A stretch of DNA of 64,000 nucleotides from an uncultured Selenomonadales bacterium (GTDB taxonomy: Bacteria > Bacillota > Negativicutes > Selenomonadales > Selenomonadaceae): NCBI GenBank assembly GCA_937877655.1, contig CALFJC010000130.1:1-64000 (forward strand), written 5' to 3'. Below, in pieces: positions 26,205 to 35,523 of the stretch; within the stretch, counting starts at the first letter, position 1, and each line of letters begins with the position of its first letter. Position numbers and translations under genes: made by a program. The notes below the pieces were generated by a model. It was given only the letters and a program-made list of their open reading frames with translations, did no database searches and was not told the DNA's origin.

Positions 26205-27724
26205 TTGTTCACTGCTACCAAAAACAACTTCGCAGACGCTCAAAAGTTCATTGAAAACGAATTATCGCGCCTGAAACTATCCGATAAAGAAATTTTCTTA
26301 GCTCAACTCATGTTCGAGGAAAATTTCTTGCGTTTTAAACATGGTATCGCTCCTAACGATGAAAATTTCTCCATGCAGATTAAAATTCGCCGTTGGCCCG
26401 GCGATGTCTCCTTAATTTTGTCCAATTTCGACTCAGAATTTAATCCCATTGCAAATATCGAGTCCGAATTGAATTTTGACGACGAAAATTATTACAATCT
26501 AGTAATTCTCAAGGCAAATCGCCAAAAAATGCGCTATGCAAGGAAAAACGGCTCAAATGTAGTCTCTATACTCGTTCACGAAATGCATTTCAATCAAATT
26601 CATAAAACTTTAGCCGCAATTTTTCTCGGCGTATGTTTCGGGTTGCTTTTGAAGTCATTTTGTCCTGCAGAAATAAATTTGTGGCTCCTATGCACGCGCT
26701 GTCAATGATTGTTCCGCCGATGATTTTTTTCAGCGTAATGACCGGAATTACCGGTATGGACAATTCTACGGACTTAGGACGCATCAGCGGGAAATTTTTT
26801 GCAATATCAATGGCAAAACTCTTTATTATCGTCATACTCGGCGCACTTATCAGCGAAATTTTCTTCAATAACGGTTTATCGGAGGCATTATCGGCAATTA
26901 AAACCGACGGAAACGAAATTCAGCCCGCAAATTTCTCTTTGCGCGATGTAATCGTCGGAATAATTCCAAGCGACGTTATTGAGCCGTTCCGCAGCGGAAA
27001 AATTTTGCAAGTACTGTTTATGGCGTGCTTTTTCGGCGTAATTATCAATAAATCGGGCGACAGAGCGTATTACGTCAAGGATTTAATAAGTTTTCTTAAT
27101 GATTTTTGTTTAGACGTGGTAAATGTTGTAGTAAAATTCATTCCGCCAGTAATTTTCTTTTCAATGTCGGATATGATAATGAATTTAGGGCTTGATATTG
27201 TAATTTCGCTCGGAAAAATCATTTTAGGTGGCGCAATAGGCGTAATAGTTATTATAATCGTCGATGGATTGTTAATCGGACTTTTTGTAAGCTCACCGCT
27301 GACTTTTTGGAGGAAAATTTTACCATTAAAACTCGGCATTGACCCTAAATTAGCGATGTTTGCGGTTCCGATTGGCGTCCAATTAAACATGAACGGAAAT
27401 GGATTCTATTTTTCGTTCATATCGCTGTTAATGGCGAACACCTTTGGGCTTGAAGTCGATTTTAATCTGATAATGACGGTAATAATCTCCTCATTGTTGA
27501 TTTCATGTTCAACTTCCGACATACCTGGCAGTATAATTATGGGATTGCCTCCGATTTTCAGTGCGATAGGCGTTCCGCTGTCGGCAGTGTCGATTGTCAT
27601 CTGCATTTTCTCGATAATTGGCATGTTCGCGACTGTCGGGAACGTTGCGTCTGATATTTCTTCAACATTTTTGCTTTCAAAAGTTGAAAAGAAATTTGAC
27701 GCGAAAATTTTTTCGACAAATTGA
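26205..27724 (+). pseudogene. Dicarboxylate/amino acid:cation symporter with N-terminal soluble domain, frameshifted
   Basis: The first frame (26205-26708, TTG start with GGGAGGG upstream) encodes a soluble domain of about 125 residues resembling histidine-kinase-like ATPase domains (NNFADAQKFIENELSRLKLS), then the first membrane helix KTLAAIFLGVCFGLLLKSFC, and ends in an out-of-frame tail. The second frame (-1), open from 26633 to 27724, carries the rest of a DAACS/SDF transporter: HALSMIVPPMIFFSVMTGITG, the conserved GVQLNMNGNGFYFS and TSDIPGSIIMGLPP. The junction lies near 26680-26690, and a few residues expected there are missing, which suggests a small deletion. Known relatives move glutamate, aspartate or dicarboxylates with Na+ or H+. 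Confidence 0.8.
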
Positions 27725-27749
27725 CATCCGCCGAACAATTCTTTATAAT
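27721..27749 (+). promoter_or_regulatory. Promoter of the TetR/efflux operon
   Basis: Consensus TTGACA (27721-27726) and TATAAT (27744-27749) with a 17-base spacer. The -35 box overlaps the symporter stop codon. Confidence 0.8.
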
Positions 27750-27781
27750 CTGCTAAAACTTTTGTTTGAGGAGTCTGAATC

Positions 27782-28369
27782 ATGGAAAATGACGAAACTG
27801 CAAAGAAAATTCTCGCTGTGGCAACAAAATTATTTGCGGAAAAGGGTTACAAGGGCGTTTCTGTCCGCGAAATTCTTCAAGCGGCTCAAGTCGGAAATAT
27901 CGGAGCAATTTCTTACTACTTCGGCGGCAAGCGCGAACTTTATCTTGAAATTCTGCGCGAACACTTCAAAAATGCTCATCGCCTCGCCGATGCGATTAAT
28001 CAAAAAGAATCTTCGCCCATAAAAAAATTGGAAAGAATCTTCGAGGCTATCGGCGCGACTTACAAAACTTCTCCTTACACGATAAAACTTTTGTTCAGCG
28101 AGATAAATAATCCCGGCGAATTTTTTCCCGTGATTGATTCTGAAGTCAAAAGCATTCAAAAAGTTTCTCGCGATATAATTCAGGCGGGCATTGACGCTAA
28201 AATTTTCCGTGCAGATGTCAATCCCGAAAGTATGACGCTCGTCCTGTTCAGCATTGCGCATTTCGTCTTCCTTATGCCCAATTTCGCAAAAAATTTGCTC
28301 ACGGACAAAACTTTTGAAGATTATCTCGCGCAGGCTCAGGAAATTTTCTTCAGAGGTATTATGCGCTGA
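27782..28369 (+). CDS. TetR-family repressor (CecR-like)
   Basis: 195 residues. The N-terminal helix-turn-helix reads GYKGVSVREILQAAQVGNIGAISYYFGGKRELY, typical of TetR proteins. The C-terminal ligand domain contains FLMPNFAKNLL. The gene order regulator, HlyD-type fusion protein, double ABC ATPase and two permeases equals cecR-ybhGFSR of E. coli. It likely represses its own operon, whose strong promoter lies just upstream; the inducer is unknown. ATG 27782 follows GAGGAG. Confidence 0.85.
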   Translation: MENDETAKKILAVATKLFAEKGYKGVSVREILQAAQVGNIGAISYYFGGKRELYLEILREHFKNAHRLADAINQKESSPIKKLERIFEAIGATYKTSPYTIKLLFSEINNPGEFFPVIDSEVKSIQKVSRDIIQAGIDAKIFRADVNPESMTLVLFSIAHFVFLMPNFAKNLLTDKTFEDYLAQAQEIFFRGIMR

Positions 28370-28385
28370 TTTAGGAGTGATTTTT

Positions 28386-29387
28386 ATGCCAAAAAAGATT
28401 TTCGCGGTAATTTTTATCGTTTTAATCGCGGGCGGAGCGTTTTTTTATTCAAATCACGAGGAAAAAGTTCAAGCGGAGCGTTCAACGTCGCTAAAATTGT
28501 TCGGAAACGTCGATGTGCGCGAAGTTACGCTTGCATTCCGTCAGAGCGACAGAATTTCGGAAATTTTTGTCGAGGAAGGCGATTTAGTCAAGAAAGGGCA
28601 ACTTTTAGCGCGTTTGGACAATCGCGAACTGCAATTAACTGCAGAAAAAGCCCGTTCGCAAATAAAAGTTCAAGAAGCAGTCTTACTTCGGCTGAAAAAC
28701 GGCACAAGACCCGAAGATTTGGCAAAAATTCAAGCACAAGTCGACGCGGCGGAAAAAATTTTACTCGACGCACGCCAACATTATGACAGAATCCAAAAAG
28801 TTTATGACGAAACCGAAGGCAGCGCGATAACTCGCGACGAATTGACTTCCGCACGATTAAATTACGAAAATAAACTCGCGCAACTCGAACAGGCGCAACA
28901 ATCGCTGAATTTGGCGCAGGCGGGCACTCGTTACGAAGAAATCATCGAGGCGGAGGCTCAATTAAAGAATTTTCAAGACGAATTGGCGCGGCAAGAGTTT
29001 TTATTGACTCAATACGAATTAATTTCTCCGACTGACGGCGTAATTCGCTCAAGATTGCTCGAAATCGGCGATATGGCGTCTCCAAGTGCTCCTATCTTTA
29101 AAATTTCGCTGAATGATAAGAAATGGATTCGCGCTTACGTCAACGAAACCGATTTAGGCAAAGTTTTTGAGGGGCAATCGGCTAAAATTTTCATTGACAG
29201 CTACCCGAACGAAGAAATTTCGGGGCAAATCGGCTATATTTCGTCTACAGCTGAGTTTACGCCAAAAACAGTTCAGACGGACGAGTTGCGGACTTCGTTG
29301 GTTTATGAAATTCGCGTTTATGTAGATGATCCGAAAAATATTTTGCGGCTCGGTATGCCAGCAACCGTTGAGATTGATTTAAAATGA
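28386..29387 (+). CDS. HlyD-type membrane fusion protein (YbhG-like)
   Basis: 333 residues: N-terminal anchor helix (residues 4-20), a biotinyl-lipoyl-like half motif (FVEEGDLVKKGQLLARLDNR), a long helical hairpin of about 110 residues rich in Gln, Ala and Leu, the second lipoyl half (ELISPTDGVIRSRLLEIGDMAS) and a beta-barrel domain. It joins the inner-membrane ABC pump to the outer membrane, which fits a diderm host. ATG 28386 follows AGGAG. Its stop overlaps the ABC gene start (ATGA). Confidence 0.9.
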   Translation: MPKKIFAVIFIVLIAGGAFFYSNHEEKVQAERSTSLKLFGNVDVREVTLAFRQSDRISEIFVEEGDLVKKGQLLARLDNRELQLTAEKARSQIKVQEAVLLRLKNGTRPEDLAKIQAQVDAAEKILLDARQHYDRIQKVYDETEGSAITRDELTSARLNYENKLAQLEQAQQSLNLAQAGTRYEEIIEAEAQLKNFQDELARQEFLLTQYELISPTDGVIRSRLLEIGDMASPSAPIFKISLNDKKWIRAYVNETDLGKVFEGQSAKIFIDSYPNEEISGQIGYISSTAEFTPKTVQTDELRTSLVYEIRVYVDDPKNILRLGMPATVEIDLK

Positions 29388-31102
29388 TTATCGCGGCTAA
29401 AAATCTTACAAAAACTTTTAAAAACGTCGTCGCGTTGGACAAATTGAATTTTGAAATGGAAAAAGGCACGTTGACGGCATTAATAGGCGCGGACGGAGCA
29501 GGAAAATCTACATTTATTCGATTAATCGCGGGCTTAATTGCTCCGACTTCTGGCGAATTGCAAGTTTTGGGCTTGAATGTGCTCGGAAACGAACAAAAAA
29601 TCCAAGAAAAAATTTCGTACATGCCTCAACGCTTTGGTTTATACGAAGATTTAACGATTGCGGAAAATATGACGCTTTACGCGGACTTGCACGGCGTAAA
29701 AAAAGAAATTCGGCGCGAAAGATTTACAAAATTGCTCGAAATGACGGGTTTGGAACGATTTACGGCGCGTTTGGCGGGAAAATTATCGGGCGGAATGAAA
29801 CAAAAGCTCGGACTTGCCTGCACATTGGTGCGTTCGCCCGAATTATTGCTTTTGGACGAGCCGACAGTCGGAGTTGACCCGCTTTCACGCCGCGAACTCT
29901 GGGAAATTATAAAAAAACTCGTTGCGGAAGAAAATTTGAGCGTTTTAGTCAGTACGGCTTATATGGACGAGGCTGAACTTTGCGAAAATGTTTTTATAGT
30001 CAATCGCGGCAAAATTTTAATGAGCGGCTCGCCAAATGATATAAAATCCGTCGCAAAAGGGCGTTGTTTTCGCATAAAAACCCCAAAAAACTTTCCGACG
30101 CGCATTTTGCAGAGTATTTTGCTTGACGATAAGGATTTTGTGATTGATTCGGTGCCTGAAGGTAATTTTGTGCGTTTTATCTCCGAAAATAATTTTTCCG
30201 CCGAAAATTACTCGAAAAAATTAAATTTGCCCGTCGAAAAAATTCCTGCGCGGCTCGAAGACGGCTTTATGATTCTACTTCACAAAGCCGAAAATAATAA
30301 TCTTGAGCGCGTCGCGGGCATGAAAAAACTTTCTTTGAGCGAAAATTATTCCCTGTCGAATGAAATTAATATTGTCGTTAAAAATCTCGTGCGCAAATTC
30401 GGCGATTTTACCGCTGTCGATAAAACTAACTTTGAAGTTCGGCGCGGCGAAGTTTTCGGGTTGCTCGGACCCAACGGCGCGGGTAAAACGACTACTTTTA
30501 GGATGCTTTGCGGGCTTTTGCCGATGACTGACGGTTTTTTGAGCGTCGCGGGCGTCAATTTGCGGACGGCAAGGACTCAAGCACGGGCTAATATCGGTTA
30601 TGTCGCCCAAAAATTTTCTCTGTACGGAAATTTGACTGTGATTGAGAATTTGAACTTTTTCGGCGGAGCATACGGCTTGAACGGAAATAAATTGCGCACG
30701 CGAATTGACGAAGTGCTTACTGAATTTCATCTGCGCGGCTCCGAAAATAAAAATGCGGGCGATTTGCCCGGCGGTTATAAGCAACGGCTTTCTATGGCGG
30801 CGGCTCTCCTGCATAAACCGAAAATTTTATTCCTCGACGAACCCACAAGCGGTATCGACCCGCTCGCAAGGCGCGATTTTTGGCGGCAAATTACCGATTT
30901 ATCCGCGAAAGGCACGACAATTATCATCACAACGCATTTTATGGAAGAAGCGGAGTATTGCGACCGCATGATGATTCAAGATCACGGAAAAGTTCTCGCA
31001 CTTGGCACGCCGCAGGAGATTCGCGCAAAATTCGGCTCCGAAAACTCGACAATGAATGAAATTTTTATCTCAATCGTCGAAAAATCTCGCGGAGGTGTTT
31101 GA
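29384..31102 (+). CDS. ABC transporter ATPase with two fused nucleotide-binding domains (YbhF-like)
   Basis: 572 residues. First domain: Walker A GADGAGKST, signature LSGGMKQKLGL, Walker B LLLLDEPTVG. Second domain from about residue 325: Walker A GPNGAGKTT, signature LPGGYKQRLSM (Ser replaced by Pro), Walker B ILFLDEPTSG. It powers the ABC-2 exporter formed by the next two genes. YbhF of E. coli has the same double-domain layout and exports cationic drugs; the substrate here is inferred at best. Confidence 0.9.
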   Translation: MIIAAKNLTKTFKNVVALDKLNFEMEKGTLTALIGADGAGKSTFIRLIAGLIAPTSGELQVLGLNVLGNEQKIQEKISYMPQRFGLYEDLTIAENMTLYADLHGVKKEIRRERFTKLLEMTGLERFTARLAGKLSGGMKQKLGLACTLVRSPELLLLDEPTVGVDPLSRRELWEIIKKLVAEENLSVLVSTAYMDEAELCENVFIVNRGKILMSGSPNDIKSVAKGRCFRIKTPKNFPTRILQSILLDDKDFVIDSVPEGNFVRFISENNFSAENYSKKLNLPVEKIPARLEDGFMILLHKAENNNLERVAGMKKLSLSENYSLSNEINIVVKNLVRKFGDFTAVDKTNFEVRRGEVFGLLGPNGAGKTTTFRMLCGLLPMTDGFLSVAGVNLRTARTQARANIGYVAQKFSLYGNLTVIENLNFFGGAYGLNGNKLRTRIDEVLTEFHLRGSENKNAGDLPGGYKQRLSMAAALLHKPKILFLDEPTSGIDPLARRDFWRQITDLSAKGTTIIITTHFMEEAEYCDRMMIQDHGKVLALGTPQEIRAKFGSENSTMNEIFISIVEKSRGGV

Positions 31103-31103
31103 A

Positions 31104-32213
31104 ATGAAAACTTTTCGCCGATTATCGGCTTTGATTCGCAAGGAATTTCTCCAACTTTTCCGCGACAACAGCTCAATTTTAATCGGAGCGGTTTTGCCAA
31201 TCGTTTTGATTTTGATAATGGGCTACGGAATATCGCTGGACGTTAAAAATGTACCTGTTGCGGTAGTTTTGGAAGATTTTTCGCCGACAGCGCGAGATTC
31301 GGTAAATTTTTTAAACGGCTCGGAATATTTTTCGCCATATTATGTGACTTCGTTAAAAAAAGCCCGCGAAATGATGAACGACAGGAAAATTGATGCGATT
31401 TTAGTTATTCCACCCGATTTTACGGCGAATTTGTATAACAGAACGGCAAAAATTCAGCTGATTTTGTATGGAGTGAACAATACGACGGCGACGGCGGTAA
31501 AAGGTTACATTGAATCGGGAATACAGGCATATAATGCGAAATTTTACGGCGGATTTGCGAAAAACGGCGTTATTACGATTGAAAATCGGATTTGGTTTAA
31601 CGACGCGAACTCAAGCACATGGTATTTCGTGCCGGGCTTGATGATGTTGATAATGACGCTGGTCGGAATCTTTTTAACGGCGTTAGTAATGGCGCGGGAG
31701 TGGGAACGTGGCACTTTGGAGGCAATTTTCGTTACTCCGGTTAAAATTTTCGAGATTTTACTGTCGAAAATGATACCGTACTTCTTTTTAGCGATGTTCG
31801 GGTTTATTTTATGCTTAATCGCGGCAAAATTCTTGTATGGAGTGCCTTTGCACGGCTCATTTATGATTTTATTTCTTGCAACGATTTTATATTTGTTTGT
31901 CGCGCTGGGAATCGGACTTTTAATCTCATCAGCGACGAAAAGTCAATTTTTATCGTGTCAACTGGCGTTATTGATAGGATTTTTGCCGTCAATGATGTTA
32001 TCGGGCTTTATTTTTGATTTACATAGCGTGCCGGAGTGGGTAAATGCAATCGGTCACGTCATACCGCCGACATATTATTTGGAATTGTTAAAATCTTTGT
32101 TTTTGGCGGGGAATAATTGGGAATTAATCATAAAAAATTGCTCGATATTGACGTTATACGCGATATTTTTTATCGGATTGGCGTTAAAAGTGACGAGAAA
32201 GCGGGTGGAGTGA
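31104..32213 (+). CDS. ABC-2 type permease (YbhS-like)
   Basis: 369 residues: one N-terminal membrane helix (SSILIGAVLPIVLILIMGYG), a periplasmic domain of about 140 residues, and five C-terminal helices with the ABC-2 motif MAREWERGTLEAIFVTPVK. It forms half of the transport channel. ATG 31104 follows CGGAGGTG one base after the ATPase stop. The next gene begins directly after its stop. Confidence 0.88.
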   Translation: MKTFRRLSALIRKEFLQLFRDNSSILIGAVLPIVLILIMGYGISLDVKNVPVAVVLEDFSPTARDSVNFLNGSEYFSPYYVTSLKKAREMMNDRKIDAILVIPPDFTANLYNRTAKIQLILYGVNNTTATAVKGYIESGIQAYNAKFYGGFAKNGVITIENRIWFNDANSSTWYFVPGLMMLIMTLVGIFLTALVMAREWERGTLEAIFVTPVKIFEILLSKMIPYFFLAMFGFILCLIAAKFLYGVPLHGSFMILFLATILYLFVALGIGLLISSATKSQFLSCQLALLIGFLPSMMLSGFIFDLHSVPEWVNAIGHVIPPTYYLELLKSLFLAGNNWELIIKNCSILTLYAIFFIGLALKVTRKRVE

Positions 32214-33314
32214 GTGTTTTGGCAACGGACGCTGTGCATGATAAAAAAAGAATTGCTCTCGACGTTGAAAGACTCGAAGACGAAAGCAATATTGATAGTG
32301 CCGGTTTTCATGCAGAGTATAATTTTCGGCTACGTGGCAACGTATGATTTGGACAAAGTTCCCTACGCGCTGTTAGATTTGAGCCGAAGTCGTGAATCAA
32401 GCGAATTTATAGCGAAAATTGACGGGAGCAGGGCATTTGAACGGGCAAAAACGCTCTCCAACGCGAATGAAATTGCAAATTGCATTGATTCGGGCGAAGT
32501 TATTTTGGTTGTGAGCATTCCGCCGAATTTTGCGCAGAGTTTGCTAAAAGAAAAGCTTGCAACGATTCAAGTTATCACGGACGGGCGAAATACAATGACG
32601 GCGTCGCTTGCATCGAGTTATATCGGAACTATCGCGGGAAATTTCAATGCGTCACGCAACCCGAAATTAAATGCGGTGACTGTCGAAACTGTTTCTTGGT
32701 ATAACCCGAATTTAATCACGCGCCGGAATTTTTTGCCGACGCTGATGATTATGCTTAGCCTCGTGCAAGTTTTGATGTTAAGCGGCTTATCGGTTGCCCG
32801 CGAGCGCGAACAAGGGACGTTCGACCAATTATTGGTAACTCCGCTGTCTCCGCCCGAAATTTTAATAGGAAAAGCGGTCGTTCCGATATTAATCGGCATT
32901 TTTCAAGCGACATTGGTATTTTTAATCTGCCGATTTTGGTTTGAAATACCTTTTGCGGGCGATTTGCTCTCGTTATACGCAATAATTTTTGTTTTTATAT
33001 TGAGTTGCGTCGGGCTCGGACTTTCAATCTCGGCGATTTCTCAAACAATGCAACAAGTTATGGTTTATTGCTTCGTTTTGTTAATGCCGATGGTTTTATT
33101 ATCGGGAATGGCGACGCCGGTAGAAAATATGCCCGAAATTTTGCAAATAATCACTTACGCCGATCCGATGCGCTTTGCATTGGAGGCAGTGCGGCGAATT
33201 TACCTTGAAGGTTGCACAATTTCGGACGTGGCATTTAATTTTGTGCCGATGATGATTTTGGCGGCGATAACGTTGCCTTTAGCCGCGTATTTATTCCGAA
33301 ATAAAATTTCCTGA
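32214..33314 (+). CDS. ABC-2 type permease (YbhR-like)
   Basis: 366 residues with the same layout as the preceding permease: an N-terminal helix, a periplasmic domain and a C-terminal membrane bundle with SVAREREQGTFDQLLVTPLSP. The two permeases would pair as a heterodimer. The GTG at 32214 directly follows the TGA of the upstream gene; a later ATG (codon 9) is an alternative start. Last gene of the operon. Confidence 0.88.
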   Translation: MFWQRTLCMIKKELLSTLKDSKTKAILIVPVFMQSIIFGYVATYDLDKVPYALLDLSRSRESSEFIAKIDGSRAFERAKTLSNANEIANCIDSGEVILVVSIPPNFAQSLLKEKLATIQVITDGRNTMTASLASSYIGTIAGNFNASRNPKLNAVTVETVSWYNPNLITRRNFLPTLMIMLSLVQVLMLSGLSVAREREQGTFDQLLVTPLSPPEILIGKAVVPILIGIFQATLVFLICRFWFEIPFAGDLLSLYAIIFVFILSCVGLGLSISAISQTMQQVMVYCFVLLMPMVLLSGMATPVENMPEILQIITYADPMRFALEAVRRIYLEGCTISDVAFNFVPMMILAAITLPLAAYLFRNKIS

Positions 33315-33315
33315 C

Positions 33316-33645
33316 CTATATGAACACGAATTGAACGAGCAACATGTAAAAAATCGTTCCGCCCGCGATTGAAAACAGCATTTGCCGTTTAATCAGATGC
33401 AAAATAATCGTTACGGCAATTCCAAACAATTCCGGTAATCCGTGCGGAGTCTCAAACACGTTGATATTTCGTAAGCAGTACACGATCAACAATGCAAAAA
33501 CCGCGCAGGGCAATACTCGCCCCAAATATTTTATGTAAGGCGGTGTTTCGCGCTTGTTTCCGATTAAAACGAACGGCAAAAATCTCGTCAACATTGTTGC
33601 AACGACGACTGCCGCTATCGTTAAAATTTGTTCGGTTAAAGTCAC
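33316..33645 (-). CDS. azlD: Branched-chain amino acid exporter small subunit AzlD
   Basis: 109 residues, four hydrophobic segments, with the family start TILAAVVVATMLTRFLPFVL-like pattern and the charged patch GNKRETPPYIKYLG. AzlD works with AzlC to export branched-chain amino acids or their analogues. The start overlaps the end of azlC by four bases. It converges with the efflux operon, one base after its stop. Confidence 0.85.
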   Translation of the reverse strand: MTLTEQILTIAAVVVATMLTRFLPFVLIGNKRETPPYIKYLGRVLPCAVFALLIVYCLRNINVFETPHGLPELFGIAVTIILHLIKRQMLFSIAGGTIFYMLLVQFVFI

Positions 33646-34331
33646 TCAAGACGCCTCCTAAATGCCGTCAAAAGTATCAAAATCAACGCCATGCTCGGCA
33701 AAATAAAATTCTCTGCACCGAAAATTATCAGACATATTAATGACGCGCCGAATCCGATTAATGCGTTGGCGTGTTTCGTCTCTTTGAGGAATTGTTCCAT
33801 AAAAATAACGACGAACATCGCAGTTAAAACGAATTCGAGCCCGTGAGTGTTGAAGGTTATCAGCGAACCGAATATTCCGCCCAAAGTTGCGCCGCTTACC
33901 CAATAAATTTGATTCAGCAATGTCACCCAGAAATAAAATAAACCTCTGTCGACGTTCGGAGGGATTTTCGCAGTGTAATTTATCGAAAATGATTCGTCGC
34001 ACAGCCCGAAAATCAGATACAGGCGTTTCAATCCGAGTCCGCGATATTTATCAATCATAGAAATTCCGTAAAATAAATGTCGCGCATTGACCATGAACGC
34101 CAAAACGAACGCTTGAATCGGATTGAACGCGCCGAGCAATAAATTTACCGTGATGAACTCAATCGAACCTGCAAAAATCGTTAAACTCATCAGCGCGGGA
34201 TAAATCCAGCTGAAACCTGCCGCGTTCATGTAAATTCCGTAAGTTAATCCGAGAAACCAGAAACCTGCGAATATCGGCACTGTGAACGGGAACGCCGCCT
34301 TGAGTGCTTGAAAATTTTTTTTGGAAATCAT
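33642..34331 (-). CDS. azlC: Branched-chain amino acid exporter large subunit AzlC
   Basis: 229 residues with about seven membrane segments. Family motifs include FAGSIEFITVNLLLGA, NARHLFYGISM and FGLCDESFSINY. Together with AzlD it forms an exporter. Its start lies 8 bases from the stop of the DUF815 gene upstream on the minus strand, so the run of minus-strand genes from 37136 down to 33316 may be one transcript. Confidence 0.9.
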   Translation of the reverse strand: MISKKNFQALKAAFPFTVPIFAGFWFLGLTYGIYMNAAGFSWIYPALMSLTIFAGSIEFITVNLLLGAFNPIQAFVLAFMVNARHLFYGISMIDKYRGLGLKRLYLIFGLCDESFSINYTAKIPPNVDRGLFYFWVTLLNQIYWVSGATLGGIFGSLITFNTHGLEFVLTAMFVVIFMEQFLKETKHANALIGFGASLICLIIFGAENFILPSMALILILLTAFRRRLE

Positions 34332-34339
34332 AATCGAAA

Positions 34340-35521
34340 TTATCGTTGCCCCAAAAAATGATTGACGAATTGCTGTGCCGTGCGCCCGTTTCTGCCCGAA
34401 TGCGTCATTTCCCAGCGCAAACCCTCAAGCCGCAAGTTTTCTTCGTCCAGCTCGATGCCGTTTTTCTTCAACATACTGCGAATTATCTCCAAATATTCAG
34501 CTTGCGTCGGCGAATAGTAATGAATTATCAGCCCGAACCTGTCCGAAAGAGAAATTGTTTCGTTCGTGCTGTCGTCGCGATAAATTTCCTCGTGTTCTTC
34601 GGAACGATCCCGCCAAGTTTCGCGAATTAAATGCCGCCGATTGCTCGTCGCGTAGATTAAAACATTTTCGGGGCGAGATTCGACGCCGCCTTCAATCGCG
34701 GACTTCAAATATTTATATTCCGCCTCCGATTCCTCAAAAGAAAGATCGTCCATGAAAATTATGAAATGCTTGCTTAAAAATTTCCGCAACGCCTCCATAA
34801 TTTCGGGCAAATTTTTAAGTTGCGGCTTGGTAATTTGCACTAAACGCAAGCCGCTTGAATAAAATTCGTTGACAAGGGCTTTTACGCTCGAAGATTTGCC
34901 TGTTCCGCGTGCTCCGACAAGCAAAACATTATTTGCGGGCTTGCCGTCGATAAAAGCGGTCGTATTTCCGATTAAAAGTTCCTTTTGATGCGCGTAACCG
35001 ATTAAATCGTTCAGCAAAATGCTTTCAAAGTGGCGGACGCCGATAAGATTTTTATCCCAACGAAAGGCACGATAAGTCGCAATGTCACCGTAGCCGTAAC
35101 GTTTATAGTGTTCCATGAAAGTGTAAGTGATTTCCGCCGCGTCGCCGACATTTTCCAAACGCCGATTCAATTCGATAAATGATTCATTTTTATTTTTAAC
35201 CGTCGGTTCATAGCCATTTATAAATTTTGTATCGCCTAAAACCTCGCCGCGAAATATCGGAAGTAAAATTTCTATGTCATGTTTAAAAATTTCACGCAAA
35301 TTATCGCCGATTTTTCCGCCGCGCTGTTCAATCGAAGTTGAAATTAAATTTGGTTCATGCGCCAAAAGATAAATCAGATACGCCCGATAAAGGTTGCCGC
35401 TCAAGCCGATTTGCTCTGCTTTTTCGACGAGCCGCGCAGAAATTTCAAATCTGTCCGCAATTCCGCCGAAAACTTCTTCATTCAGCAAATTTCGGCAGAC
35501 AATTAAGCCTTGCAAATTCAT
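34340..35521 (-). CDS. DUF815 family AAA ATPase
   Basis: 393 residues. The P-loop is LLVGARGTGKSSSVKAL, about halfway along; Walker B is FIIFMDDLSFEE, and a sensor region is ENVLIYATSNRRHLIRE. This layout defines the DUF815 group of AAA ATPases, whose role is unknown. The N-terminal 180 residues are helical and without known motifs. ATG 35521 follows GGAAGGG. It is packed between the phosphoesterase and azlC genes. Confidence 0.85.
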   Translation of the reverse strand: MNLQGLIVCRNLLNEEVFGGIADRFEISARLVEKAEQIGLSGNLYRAYLIYLLAHEPNLISTSIEQRGGKIGDNLREIFKHDIEILLPIFRGEVLGDTKFINGYEPTVKNKNESFIELNRRLENVGDAAEITYTFMEHYKRYGYGDIATYRAFRWDKNLIGVRHFESILLNDLIGYAHQKELLIGNTTAFIDGKPANNVLLVGARGTGKSSSVKALVNEFYSSGLRLVQITKPQLKNLPEIMEALRKFLSKHFIIFMDDLSFEESEAEYKYLKSAIEGGVESRPENVLIYATSNRRHLIRETWRDRSEEHEEIYRDDSTNETISLSDRFGLIIHYYSPTQAEYLEIIRSMLKKNGIELDEENLRLEGLRWEMTHSGRNGRTAQQFVNHFLGQR

Positions 35522-35523
35522 TT

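Noticed and set aside
26590..26868. Antisense open frame over the frameshift junction
   Set aside because: It is a shadow of the symporter gene with no ribosome site.
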